Source: Nymphaea colorata
Lineage: Eukaryota > Streptophyta > Magnoliopsida > Nymphaeales > Nymphaeaceae
Direction of reading: 5' to 3'
Length of the DNA: 64,000 nucleotides
NCBI RefSeq assembly: GCF_008831285.2
Contig: NC_045142.1
Coordinates: forward strand, 26,549,876-26,613,875
Positions 9,534-22,498 of the stretch are shown here, one piece after another. The translations under genes and the position numbers were made by a program. Position 1 is the first letter of the stretch. Each line of letters opens with the position of its first letter. Under the pieces are notes generated by a model. The model was not told where the DNA came from and made no database searches. It worked only from the letters and a program-made list of their open reading frames with translations.

Positions 9534-12500
9534 TGAATAATGATTATGACTACCCATAAAAAAAGGGTATGAAACTTCTCATCACTCTTTGTTACTTGTT
9601 TTTTTTTTTTTCAATCATTCATCATCAATAATCAAACCCTAAGGATTAGACGGCTGAAAGACTTTAAAAAACCAATCACTATTCACACACACTCTCTCTC
9701 TCTCTCTCTCTTTATATATATATAACAAAGATCTTTTTCTTCTAGTTCTTTGGTACCAGCGTTTCAAGGTAATTTCCACGTGAGCCAAGCTTTGATAATC
9801 ATGCTCCTGACTGGGCATTCACGCATCCAACTCAAGAATTACTCATTGCAAATGATCAACCCATCTAATCCTTCTTATGAAAGAACGTGGTCAAAGAAGC
9901 CCTCATTATTTCTCATCTATCTGATGATTGCTCTTGTCATTGGTTCACGTTCCAAAAGCATCTCACTTCTTTTTTTTTTTCATTGCTAAAATAAAATTTT
10001 TTAAATTATATATATATATATATTAAAGTAAAAATTTTCAGCTCTACATATAAATTTTCAAAGATCTTTTCTGCCCGTGCCCAGATGTATGACATATTTA
10101 TGGATAGCACACATGTAAACTATGTTTGATAGATTCGGATCTGAGATCCAAAACTGATTTTAAATCCATGTTAGGTCAAATACACAACTTGAACGAGCAA
10201 TGGATTTCTTAATTGGCAATCTCAAATCTGTTACCTTGTGAAAACCACGGATTTGTGGTAGGAGAGAGGAAGGGTCTGACTTTCAATCTATGGTTTTAAA
10301 ATCTGCGGTAGTCTCAAATTAGAGATCCGAGACTACCAAACATGGATTAAGGTTACATATACTCATGATTGTCACAACAAATATTAAACTATAGTCGATG
10401 GATGTCTAATGTGATACCAATTGTTTCATTTTTTAAGATATTCAATGGCGCACACACACACACATATATACAAGTAGTACTAAATAAAATGTTAAAAGTA
10501 TTAGGTGTCCACAAATATCAAATGCTTACTTAAGAAAGATGCCCTCTCACAATCTCGAATATGAATACACAAGAACACAATATTGATTATTTTAAGCAGT
10601 TTTGAAGACCAAGGTATTCTTTGGCTTCATTGAGTCTCTACTATTTCGAACGAGTATAGTTATAAGCATAGTCACAGAAAACATTTTTTTTTTCACTAAA
10701 AAGTGAAAAAAACCTGATAAAGTAAATGGCCATTTAAAACTAAAAAAAAAACACATTTTTTTGAAAAAAACGTTCAAACCAAAAAAATGCGTTTTTAATG
10801 CTCAATTTAACACGTTCTTTTGACTTTTTTTTCACTTTTTTCAGTTTTTTTAATGTCAAACAAATTTTTTCATTTTCTATTTTTTATTTGTAAATCTACT
10901 TATCTTTTGATTTTTGTGTTATTAGTTTCTCACTTATTTTATTTTTATATATATTTTTTTTAAGTTTTAAAAATTTACTATTTTTTTCCTGTTTTTTTCA
11001 AGCTCGTCTTATCATACCCTGGAAAAACCTCACTGTTTATAACTTATAAGGATGTTCGCCTCTTTAAAATAAGAGTTTAAAGTAACACTTTAACTGAATA
11101 ATAATAATAATAATAAAAACAAAGGAACCTATTAAATTGGGATCAAACTCCACACTCTAAGAAATCGTCTTGAGAAACAGCCCACGCAACATACATACAT
11201 ATATATATATATATATAAACTAGTTAGAAAGGACCACTGATTAACTAGTATTAATTGTTGAGATGTTTTTACAGGTCAGTGGTGTTGAGATGAAGTAGTG
11301 GCATTCACATGTGCCATGATGATCTTTTCTTCTTCCTTTCTATCTTTATTGGAAAGCAATGATATTGATGAAACTCAATACACTTTTTGCCAACTTCACA
11401 TTCATATTTATATTACATTTATAACTTAAGCCTATTAATGTGTGACAAGCTGACCAAATGGGAAAGGGCATTTGGTCCCCTTGATCAAACTAAAGCAGCG
11501 TTGCCTCCTAAAGAAATAGCAGGAAAGTGGAGGCTAACTGTAGGGACTGTCCCTCACGGCAGAGGGGCAGAAGCCCATTACTTCCAAATATTCAGGCAAA
11601 GGGTGACCGAACCTGACCGGTCCGGTCCCGACAAATATATTTTAAAGGACGGCAGGTCCGAAGGGAGAGTGTGAAGCCTGCCGGCCTGCGTGGCTCAGCT
11701 GGGCCCGTGGTGGGTCCGAGCGGTCTGATTTGGGCAAGCCATGGGGAAGGACAAAGAACTGGGACGAGTCCCACCTGTTGGGTTCGCCCTTTGGAATCGG
11801 GCCAGCCAATATCTAAGCAACTGGATTAAGTTAAATATTTATAAAAAACAAATAATATTATATATGATAAATAAGTTAAACAGCCCAATTTTGGAATTAT
11901 CTTTTTTGAAATCCAGGTAAGAAAAATTGGTCGTGGAAAAAGAGAAAAAAAAAAAAATATAAGAGAAAATAAAAAAATATTAAAACAAGATGTAGAATTT
12001 TTATTTTTCTTATAAAAGTTAATGGAAGTCCACATTTATTTTGTGAATATCAATGCTTTGGTTTCCTTGATCATGGTGCTGGGGATTGAAAATAGGCTGA
12101 AAATGAACGGGCCTCTTTGTGAAGACGGTCGTGGAAAAGAATAAAATGTTGGTGACCAACCTTTTTCCGTGGAATGACTTTCAACTCGATATGTCCTCTT
12201 TGCAGGGCTGGAAAAGGAGACAAGTTGCTCCGTGTTGGTTTTCCTTTGTCGCCCTCTCGACTCGACTAGATTGGACTAGACTTAGCTTGCTTTAAGCTGG
12301 GCCTGACCCGACTCGACTCGACTCGACTTGGCTTGCTTCAACATTGATGATGGCTCAAGCTGGGACCATCCACTGAGCTCAGTTGCTAGCCACACTTTTC
12401 CAAATCCGGAAAGCTATCATCCCCCTTCTCTTTAAACATGTCATACTTTTGTCTCCAACAGGTGGAACCCATATGTTATTGGCATGACAACAATGGATGC

Positions 12501-13568
12501 TAAAAATATGAGCCACCATGATACAACAAAGCTATGGTCGACACTTTTGGTTGAGCAGAAGAAGAGATCCACTACTCGACAAAAGAACCCAAGCTTTCAT
12601 CCAATCTCTTGTTCTCCTACCATATAAAATCAGTGTTGTTTTCCATTGTGTTTTTTAACTTATGCATAGACAACCTCTTTCTCTATTCAAATGAAAACTG
12701 GCTGAGAAAAGTGGCTGCCTACCAAGTAAACATTGATGAACGGAATTCAAAGCACATTTTATGAAGTTAAATCAATACAACTATCTTTTTGGGTGAGTGA
12801 GAAGTTCATCTCATTGCTTGAAAAGAGACACTCTCTATTCCCTTTGCTTCTGGGTTTTTGAGCTGCATCAGTTAGCAACAATAACTAACAAAATCAGCCA
12901 AAAAGTTACTTATTCTAAATTAATGAATCACTTTCTCCAAATGTGTCTCTTCCTTCATAATTTCATATCATCTTTTAGCACTCGCCCCGCCCCTATTTTG
13001 CATGATGTGGCTGCATCATAGTGGCCGTGGTTCCGAGCCGAAGTCCCCAACGGTTTTAGGGGTATTCTGGTCATTCTGATGCCAAAGTCCCAACGTCCCG
13101 GCAGACCCTTCTGCGAAGGCGTCAGAGTCGGAAAGCCCGGCAACAAGTCAAATGACGATAATACCCCGGCTCTGCAATTTGTCCGTGCACTCACCTGACC
13201 GTTGGTGCAGATCGAATCCCAGGGGAGCAGGGACCTTGCTTGAAGCCTACTCGACTGGATCGCTCCAGGCTAAAAACCAAACGAAAGAAAGAGTGATATG
13301 CAAGTGTATCAGCCAGTCAGATGCTTCTCCTTTCTTAATAGTATTGTGTTCTCAAAATATACCTTTTAACATGACTTAAAAACACTATTACAAGAAGCAT
13401 AACATAAGTTTTTTTTTTTCTTTCAATTTAAGACTTAAATATTGGATATAATTGTGTTGTATTTTTTTAAAATACACACTTGGGGTAACTGGTCGAGCTG
13501 GTGAATCGATGCAAAGTCAAAGCGAAGCCATCCTTAATACAATTCATTCATTCGCTTTTAATTTTCCA

Positions 13569-13629
13569 ACGTCATGAGCAAAACCCTACGCTTTGCAACT
13601 GCGTGCTTCGTAGACTTTGCTCGTGACGT
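13569..13629. repeat. Short foldback (inverted repeat) ACGTCAYGAGCAAA
   Basis: The left arm ACGTCATGAGCAAA and the right arm TTTGCTCGTGACGT pair over 14 bp with one mismatch. A further CCTACG/CGTAGA pairing extends the stem to about 20 bp around a roughly 15-base loop. It could be a relic foldback transposon or, less likely, a small-RNA hairpin. It lies about 1.7 kb upstream of the kinesin start codon. Confidence 0.6.
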
Positions 13630-14079
13630 GACGATGGAAGTCCCCCTCACCAGTTTTACTTTCATAGGTATTACTCCTTTAAACTGCAAACAATGGTAAT
13701 GCAACATTTTAGTCGGTAGCTTTCGCTCATTCGAGTTCTGACCCTAATTCAAGTAGCTTTAGCTCACGCACACACACCACATTGTGTTTTTGAAGCACTT
13801 GGTATAGACACATGTTTTCTTATCAAACACCTTCTTAGAATTACTTGCATAAAGTTTCTATAAAACCATTTTACTGCTAGTAATTGGCAAAAGTTTTTGA
13901 ATTCTAAAGTTTCATTTCAAAATTTCAGATTTAAGAAGGCTTCCAGTTAGCAAATTTCATTTGTCTTTTTTTTTTTTTTTTTTTTCCTTCTTCGTTTCTT
14001 TTTCTTTTCTTGGAGAAGAGAAGAAGGAAGATTTGAAAAGACTTAGAAAAGGAAGAAATTCATTTTTGTCTAACCCCGG

Positions 14080-15277
14080 GTCCGTGATTGCATCAGAAGA
14101 CATGGCCGTCTTTTCCGGGGAACGACGTTATGGGCTGTAAGGGTAGTTTCGGAAGAGGAAAAGTAAGGGGTTGAGTGGCCAACGGTTAACGACGGTTGGG
14201 GGAAATTTACTTTAACGCCCTTAACTAAGTCAATAATCAGCCTTCCCGGCAAAATTTAAGAGCATTTTCGACCTTTTACGAGTGTTCGCGGCAGAATGTG
14301 ATGGCATTTTAGTAATCTTATAAACGGGACTCTTATTAACGAAAGTACCCCCTCGAAACGACGCGACGTTCCCTACTAACTGGGATGGCATTGACGTAAT
14401 TTCATGGCAAGAAGTTGGCTTCCAGGTTCGGACCCGAAGCTGCAGCTTCGGAACAGGCTCGGAAACCGCTTTTCAAAAGCCATATAGAGCGAAGCGCGGA
14501 CGTCGTTATGTCGGAGTGAGGAAAACGAAGGAAGGAGAAGAAAGGAAGGAGCCGGGAGGGACGTGCTTCTTCCTTCTCCTTCTTGCTTCCAGGGAACCCT
14601 GAATTCTTCTGTCCGCTAGATCTGCGAGGCCGACTGATCCGTCCGCCATTGCCTAAACCAGAATTCTAGTCGTGACATCCCTGTTTTTTAGGTTCGTGGA
14701 GTTCCCTGATCGATCGCCGTCTTGTTCTTCTCTCTGTAAATCCTTGCCGCTTTGTTTATTGATTTTCTGATTTCGCTCGGAGACCTTCCCATTTTTTTTT
14801 TCCTGGTATCGATATCGAGTTCCGTACTTGCCGGGAGATTCTTCTTACCTGGCGTCGTCTCTTTTCTTCTGTCTAATGATGCACAACGTACGTTCTCAGG
14901 CGTGATCTCGCTTTCCCATTTTCGGAGCTTTAGATAGTGGGAAACTTCGTTTCTAGCGTGTTTTGGACGTTAGGCTTTTCGGCATGTTAGAAATTCAAGA
15001 GACATCGCTGCAAAATAGTACGGTTTTCGCGGTGCTCTGGACGCTGATATTGGAAGTTTCCGTTGTTTCAGCGTGTTTTCCGATTCTTTTTACGGCCATT
15101 TTTTTCTTACACCTTTCTTCCGGATGTATGCTTTCTCTCTTTCTCATCCATTCTGCTTTTCTTTTGCTCATGAAGGGCAACCACGCATCGCGTTAAAATC
15201 TCTTGACTTCCAATGGAACTCGCAGTGGCGTGAGATTTTGTGTATTTGGTCTTCTAAGATTGTTCTGAACTGAACTA
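14080..15277 (+). promoter_or_regulatory. Kinesin gene promoter and 5' leader region
   Basis: From about 14080 the composition turns GC-richer with short cytosine-poor tracts, then a purine run (GAAGGAGAAGAAAGGAAGG at about 14530), then a pyrimidine-rich transcribed-looking leader up to the ATG at 15278. The transcription start is probably near 14480-14550. The leader may contain a 5' UTR intron, because GT- and AG-bounded candidates exist between 14690 and 15270. No TATA box can be assigned with confidence. The placement is inference from composition and position only. Confidence 0.35.
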
Positions 15278-18200
15278 ATGGCATCAGAAAGTGTCCTTGC
15301 CTTCCCGATGAGCACACCCGCTGCAAATTCCGACAACGGGAAGTCGTTCTGTGCTTCTGTCGTAGAGGAGGTTCTTCAACAGCATACCGTCAGGCTCAAT
15401 GGTGTCAATCTTGCTTCCAGAAAGGCAGAGGAGACAGGTACAATTTTTTTGTTTTTCCATGCTTTCTCTTGTGAAATATTACCTTAATGATTCCTGAACG
15501 AATTATCGAACCAAGGAATGAGCTGTATCAATAGTTCCGCTGAAGCTGAACTTGTCTCTGGACAATTGTTCTTTGTACTCATCTTGTTTCTGTTCCAAAC
15601 GATGTCGTAGTCTTGAACTGTTAAACCAAGGAGGAAGAAGCATTATTTTTTATTGATTTACTTCCAAATTTTCTTGTTCTAACTCCAAATATCAGGAAAC
15701 ATGTCTGAGTTCCGTAAATTGTTGAAACGCAGCTTGCCTTTAATGTACCCAAAAGTTTGTGCTATGGTTCCCTCGTCCACCAAGTCATTGGTGGCGAAGC
15801 AATTTAAAAACAAGAAAGGAAAATGAGGCAGTCGAGTTCATATTTGTCCCTTACCGGTTTTGTGTTATGTCAATTTTTCCACATGCCGGCAGAATATACA
15901 ACTGAATGCGTCTTGAATATCGTTTCCAGCTCAAGCAATTTTGTTTCGCGTGGCTTTACCGGATGGAACACTTTTAGCTGTTGCGCCTTATCGAACTATC
16001 AGACATTTTGACCGTTCGATTGCAGCTTATTTGAGTTTTTTTTTTTTTCAGTTATCTTTCGTGTAGTTAAAAGTTTGTTTTCCAAGGATCATTTAAATGC
16101 TTGGGTTTGGATCTTCTAAATGTTTTGTTTAACTACATATTTCCAGTGACAAGAAGGTATGAAGCTGCTGGATGGCTAAGAAAGATGGTAGGTGTGGTTG
16201 CATCAAGGGATTTACCAAATGAGCCAACAGAGGAAGAATTTCTTCTTGGGTTGAGAAGTGGGTCAATTCTTTGCAATGCCCTTAATAAAGTTCACGCCGG
16301 CGCTGTTTCAAAGGTGGGAAACACATGAAAGAAACTTGTTATCCACAAAAACATTAAACCTTCCCCCAATTCAATATTTCTTCCTTGTACTCTAAAGTTT
16401 ATTGGCTTTCCTGGCATTCCTATATTTAGGTGGTCGAGACACCAGTTGATTCAGTTCAGTTGCCTGACGGGGCAGCTTTATCAGCATATCAATATTTTGA
16501 GAACGTCAGGAACTTTCTGGATTTCATTGAAGAGATGGGGCTTCCTGCATTTGAGGCATGTGATCTAGAAAAGGTATGCTCTTAACAGCTGCTGATTAAA
16601 ATATTTCTTCATAGTTATATGCTGATCATGCATATAGAGGTTTACATGCATGTATTACGCAAAAATGGTACAACAATGTCTTCCAATATGGCCACGGCAG
16701 AGTTCTGAAATTTGACATTACTTTAGAGATCTTTTATGGTGTTAGACAGCGTGATGTTGTTTTAGCTGAACACATTTAAGCTGATCTACTTAAGTGTATA
16801 TGCTCTTCTCTATTGTAAATCTCTTTCCTTTTGCATCTGCATTTTTTTTTTTAATTTTCATTTTTCTCATTTCATTTTGAAGAATTTGAAGCTGCTATTA
16901 TCATCAATGAATCTCACTACAAAATTACTCTAATTTTTTCTTATGCTTGTGAGCTGTTACACTTTTGTAATTCATGTTAACAAGTACTCAGTTCAGGAGC
17001 TTTCACATGCTTCTCTTCTTGCTTTTCCATGTTTTATGAATATGATGGAAATATGCCATTTCCTGATCTTGTTTTATTTTTTGGAAGTTTTACGTGGAAA
17101 TAATGCAATTTGAAATTAAGTATGTCATTAAATATGCCTGGGAATTAATCTTAAGAAATAATCTTCACACAACTTTATGTCCTCATTTTCATTTTCAACT
17201 TTCAGGGTGGGAGCTGTACAAAGGTTGTCAACTGCATTCTTGCTCTCAAGTCATACCATGAGTGGAGAGAAACAGGAGCAAATGGATCATTTAAATTTGG
17301 CAGCAATTTGAAACCCCCCACAAATGGAAGATGTGTGGTAAGAGTAGGGAAAAATTCAGAGCCTTTCATGAACTCCCCTTTCAGGAACACAGCCCAAGTG
17401 GAACCCAGTGGGCAGTCTGTTGGGAGATATTCTGATGGCTTTCCAATGGATCTTTCTCTGGGACCAATTAAAATGGTATGTCAGTAATTGGAAATACATG
17501 CCTAGTATGGACCTGTTCATTACTAGCTTTCATGCATACATATGGGTAATAATTTCTTGAGTCTGAGCAATCTTGATACAGGGAGGTGCAAATCATTCCT
17601 TGGATATTCTTGTTCGTGCTCTTCTGTCAGACAAAAAGCCTGAGGAAGTCCCTATAGTATGTTTGGTTCTGTTCTTGTGTTTCTTTTTGCTTAGGTTGGT
17701 TAAATAGTTCCATATGTTAGCTCATAAGGTAGGATTTGAGTGTCATTAGTTTGTTTTTTAATATTTGGTATAATGTTCACCCTCGTGTACCTGCAGATTG
17801 TGGAATCCATGTTAACTAAAGTTATGGAAGAGTTTGAGCGTAGACTGTCAAGCGAAAGTGAGCAGGTAAAATCTTCTATTCCTGTTCCTACAGTTAAAAC
17901 TTGAAAAGTCAGCTTTTCTTTTGTCTGGTCATACTATCTTTATTGCCAGAACATGAGTTTGTTCTGCCCTCTTAATACTAACTTCTTGGGAGTTGGATCT
18001 TTGCTTCCTATAAATATACTGCCTTTGACACTCAGAAAATATGTCATTACACTCTGGATATGTTAATACATTTTTTTTTTGTTTTGACAAACAGATAAAA
18101 ACAGCAGTTAGGGATCTGCCTATATCTGATGACAAGAAATCACTTTCTAAGGATAATCTAGCTGCCCTGTCATCTGCTTTTGGTGAGGCAGTGGTATATT

Positions 18201-21200
18201 CGCATACCTTTATTTTTTGGGCTGCTTTTATCATGTTCAAAAACATGTTAGGATCTCAGCACATGACACTTTGTTGTAATGATATGCATCCTATTATGTG
18301 ACATGCTTCAAAAATAGTGCCCATGTTTTCCACAAATATTTGTAGGTAGCAAACTTGCATTGTGTGATGCAGGAAGATACAGCAGGCGAAGCTAGAGAAG
18401 AAAATTTGGAAGATGTAGGCACTACATCAGGCCAGGAGGAAAGGAAAGATGAGTGCTTTTCTCCCACTTCATCAAGGAAGGAAGAGAATGAACGCCATCT
18501 GCTCAAGCAAAAGATCTTGTTTGATCAACAAAAACAAGAGATTAAGGTGTTGACTTGATTTCCTTTAACAGATTTTTCCCTTATATAAATTGTTCCCATA
18601 TCTTGATTAATTGTGGGCAATGTCTATCAATCATTCTAATATTCAGGAATTGAAGAACACACTCCAGGTAACTAAGGAAGGTATCCAGACTATGCAAGCA
18701 AGATACTGTGAAGAATTCTATGTTCTTGGTAATTTTTTATCATGCCCTATATTCTAAAAGTACATTGAGCTTATCTGGTGCTTCTTTAAGCATGCATGTT
18801 AATGAATCTTCATAATAAAACAGGAAGGCATCTAAAAAGTCTCACAGATGCTGCTGCTAGCTACCATAAAGTTGTTGAGGAAAATCGACAACTTTACAAT
18901 CAAGTGCAAGACCTCAAAGGTAAATTAACGGTGTCATCAGTTCAGCCATACTTCCAGAAGGCTTGCCCTTGTATCATCTAATTTATAACTGGTCCTTGTT
19001 TGCTTTCAGATACCTTCTATGCACATATAACATTATGGTGTAATATGACTTGTTATTGTTCTAGGTAGCATTAGAGTATACTGCCGAGTGAGACCCTTCT
19101 TACCTGGTCAACAAAGTGGGCTAAATACAGTGGAGCATATTGGTGATGGAAATATTACAATCTCTAACCCTTTGAAACAGGACAAAGGTTCACGCAAGTC
19201 ATTTACCTTCAATAAGGTGTTTGGCCCTTCTGCTTCCCAAGGTTGGATGAGCATAAGCTCTGAATTTTTTTTAAGGTGGTTCCGTAACTTTTTGATGACT
19301 TATTTGGTTGCTATCTGCAGAGGAGGTGTTCTTTGATACACAACCATTGGTTCGATCTATTTTGGATGGCTATAATGTTTGCATATTTGCATATGGACAA
19401 ACCGGATCAGGAAAAACTTACACCATGGTAAAAGCTCCTCATTGACTCGCTGAAGCTTTTTCCAGATTTCTGGAGGAAGTGCTGCTACTAACCATCTTAT
19501 TTCACTGTCATTTTTCAGATGGGACCTAAGCAAATAACAGCTGAAGGCCAAGGAGTAAATTATCGTGCATTGAGTGATCTGTTTCATATCTCAGAACAAA
19601 GAAAAGATACTTTCACCTACGAAATTTCGGTCCAGATGATGGAAATTTACAATGAACAAGTTAGAGATTTGCTTGCTTCAGATGGAAACAGAAGATATCC
19701 TTTTAGCATTTGTTCCTTGTACACACTTTCATTTGTCTTTGTAGTTCATATGACCAAACCTACATTTCCAGTATCCTTCACTTGTGAATACATTAGAAAT
19801 TCGTAACAGCTCTCAGCAAAATGGGTTTAACGTACCAGATGCAAACCTGGTGCCCGTTAAATCAACTACTGATGTGATTGAGCTGATGAACATTGGACAA
19901 AAGAATCGTGCAGTTTCAGCAACAGCCATGAATGATCGCAGTAGCCGATCTCACAGGTAGAATAGAGTTTTGATTGTACAAGAGAAAGCGTGATTGATTA
20001 GCAATATTTGAATTTTATCATGAGTAGTGAAATAGATTTCTAGTCCATGTTGTTTCAATGAATTGCTTCCATCTATCCTCCATTGAGGATTTTGGGATTG
20101 AAAAGTGAAACTTTAAGTTCCTGAAACAGGGAAGCATTTGCAATTTTTGCCTTTCCTGAAAAAGAGATTCGGGACTAATTAAATCCAATTCTGTTTGTAA
20201 TGACCGCTTCCCAAGTGAGCATTGTTAGATTAGAATGTTCAAACTCTTGGCCATTCCCCAAAGAGCATCTTCACGTTTGGTAGTAATTCAAGAATAAATG
20301 GGTTTGCAGTTGTCTGACAGTGCATGTTCAAGGAAGAGATAAAATTTCTGGGACTGTGCTCCGTGGTTCTCTGCATCTTGTTGACTTAGCTGGAAGTGAA
20401 AGGGTTGACAAATCTGAAGTTATAGGAGAGAGATTGAAGGAAGCTCAACACATAAACAAGTCCCTTTCAGCACTGGGTGATGTAATTGCTGCCCTTGCAC
20501 AAAAGAATTCTCATGTCCCTTATCGGAACAGCAAACTCACACAGTTGTTGCAAGATTCACTTGGTAGGATGAGTATCCATGTCCATTTCACTTGACTAAT
20601 ATGTTACTTTTGCTTTTTATTCTTATATATGATTCTGAATGTTGTACAATTTTCTTATTTTAGGAGGGCAAGCAAAGACTCTTATGTTTGTTCATATTAG
20701 CCCAGAAGTAGATGCATTTGGAGAGACAATCAGTACTCTCAAATTTGCTGAGCGTGTCTCGACTATTGAGCTTGGTGCCGCTCGTGTCAACAAAGATGGC
20801 AAAGAAGTCAGAGAGCTAAGGGAACAGGTTACAATTCTCTTCTCTGTCATGTCTTGCTTCTGTCTGCTGCTTTGAAGACTCGTTTGAAGTAAAAACATAG
20901 TGTTCCCTCATTTCATTGTCAGATTGCTTCTCTTAAGGCAGCACTTGCAAGGAAAGAGGCAGAGTCAGATCAACACAGGAGCACAATGACTAGTCCTGAT
21001 AGACAAATGAGGAAACATAGCATGCCATCACTAATGCAGGGTGGTCATAGCAGTTACAGGCAACCAATGGAGGATGTTAGAAATGTAGCGGTATTTATTC
21101 TTATCCTTTCTGAGTTGTGTTCTTACCATGTACCATTAGGATGTAGATCACATTCGTATGGTTCTATATGCGAAGCTTTTGAAAAAAATATGAATCAAAA

Positions 21201-22011
21201 CTAAATTACATAGTTTATAGTGCCTTCATTCAGTTTCTAGTTTCCTTATTTTTGTGGACCTTACTTATTTGTCATCCTGAACCCCAAGCACGAAGGCTTA
21301 CAATTGTTTTTTCATTTTTTCAGCAAGAAATCTCCATAGACTCATGCTCGCCCCCGTGGCCAGACAATATTCTTCCAAAGGGCGATGTACAGAAACCAGG
21401 CGAAGATTGGGTTAACAAGGTCAAGCAAGAATCAGGAGATGCTGCTATGTTGAGATATTGGGATAACAATGACAACAATTCAGTCCCAGAAATGTTCTAT
21501 GGGAGATGCGTTGCTGATATGAGAAAAGTTTATCCCGAGCAGTGTGATCAGTTCCCAATGAACCATAAAGAACCCCATGAAAATAATACGCTGAAGAGGT
21601 TTGACTCGATGTCCCTGGACGACATGGACGACATTGAGGTTGCAACCAGCGATTCTTCTGAAGCAGACATGCTATGGCAATTGAATGTTCCCAACAACAA
21701 TAACAAAACACACAACATTGGCTCAAAGATGAAGAAGACTCAGTCTAAGATTCATACTAAAAGCTCGGACGTCCGGTAATTCTCTTTCACAGTCAACCCC
21801 GAGGGAAATCACAGAATTCTTCCAACTACCGTTGTCATTTTTTCTTTTTAACTATGATTCTTATTTTCAATTTAGGAATGTGAATCAAGCGAGTGGACCA
21901 AAACAACCTCGACGACCATCTGATGGTGGTGGAAATCAGCTGCAACGGCAAGCTTCTGCTGGACCTGACCAGAAAAGATCCACCGCGAAATTGGGGAGAA
22001 GTGGAAGGTAG
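15278..22011 (+). CDS. Kinesin-14 motor protein with calponin-homology domain (KP1/KCH type)
   Basis: A minus-end-type microtubule motor whose N-terminal CH domain is known in plants to contact actin or other partners. There are 19 coding exons: 15278-15437, 16147-16313, 16430-16573, 17206-17475, 17582-17656, 17797-17865, 18095-18193, 18373-18546, 18647-18728, 18824-18919, 19065-19241, 19321-19427, 19519-19694, 19792-19956, 20310-20563, 20664-20827, 20923-21090, 21324-21775, 21876-22011. They total 3135 nt (1044 aa) and all phases agree. The CH domain is about residues 56-181 ([12 protein letters not shown] to SYHEWRE), the coiled coil about 365-440, and the motor about 446-780. The P-loop GQTGSGKT is at 530-537, switch I NDRSSRSH at 646-653 and switch II DLAGSE at 679-684. 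The tail is polar and Ser/Asn-rich. An in-frame TGA lies 12 nt before the ATG, which fixes the start. All introns are GT-AG except the one after exon 13 (AT-AC). The gene looks intact, and the length fits Arabidopsis KP1-like proteins. Confidence 0.95.
19695..19791 (+). other. U12-type AT-AC intron inside the kinesin motor domain
   Basis: The 97-bp intron begins ATATCCTTTT and ends GTGAATAC. The 5' site matches the minor-spliceosome consensus ATATCCTTT, and TCCTTCAC at 19774-19781 fits the U12 branch-site consensus with its A about 11 nt before the 3' end. Splicing here joins ...GGNRR to [11 protein letters not shown] in frame, as expected for the family. No GT-AG alternative restores that junction. 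If retained, the transcript reads into intron sequence and stops at 19804-19806. Confidence 0.85.
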
Positions 22012-22247
22012 AGCAAATTAAGACAGTAGTGACAAAAATTATCAAACAGCAACCACATGGCTCGCTGCAGGATCTTGGTCTTGGTTTGTAGGATAATGTT
22101 GCTGCCATCTGGGAATGGCCTTGAATTGTTTGGCGAGAGTCCTCTTTGTATTTGTTTGTGCTCTGATTTTCCCTCCCTTTCGCTTCTCAACATGCATCCT
22201 GCTTTCTGCTTTCTCAAAGCAGTGCTGAGAAGGAAAATATAAGATGA

Positions 22248-22284
<37 letters not shown>

Positions 22285-22498
22285 GATGAAGGAAGGTGCA
22301 TGAAATTAGTTACCAGAATGTAGAGAAAAGATACTGGTATAATTGATTATTGTTCTTCTTCTTTAACAAGAATCTTAGCCGCCCATAGTTTTGGTACAAT
22401 TAGATTGTTTCTTAAACAGTATAACAATTACATCATATTCACAAAAAACAGAAAAAGGGAAGAGAGGAAGGATATCACAAAACGCACGAGACGGCTTT
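22012..22498. other. Convergent 3' UTR zone of the kinesin and DUF1218 genes
   Basis: Only 487 bp separate the kinesin stop codon (plus strand) from the DUF1218 stop codon (minus strand). The interval holds a (TC)n run at 22252-22282 and no third gene. With ordinary plant 3' UTR lengths of 200-300 nt the two transcripts would meet or overlap. Confidence 0.6.

Noticed and set aside
18041..18301. Several 60-100-codon frames inside kinesin introns and exons on both strands
   Set aside because: They are single exons with intron read-through, or antisense shadows. The spliced model explains the region.
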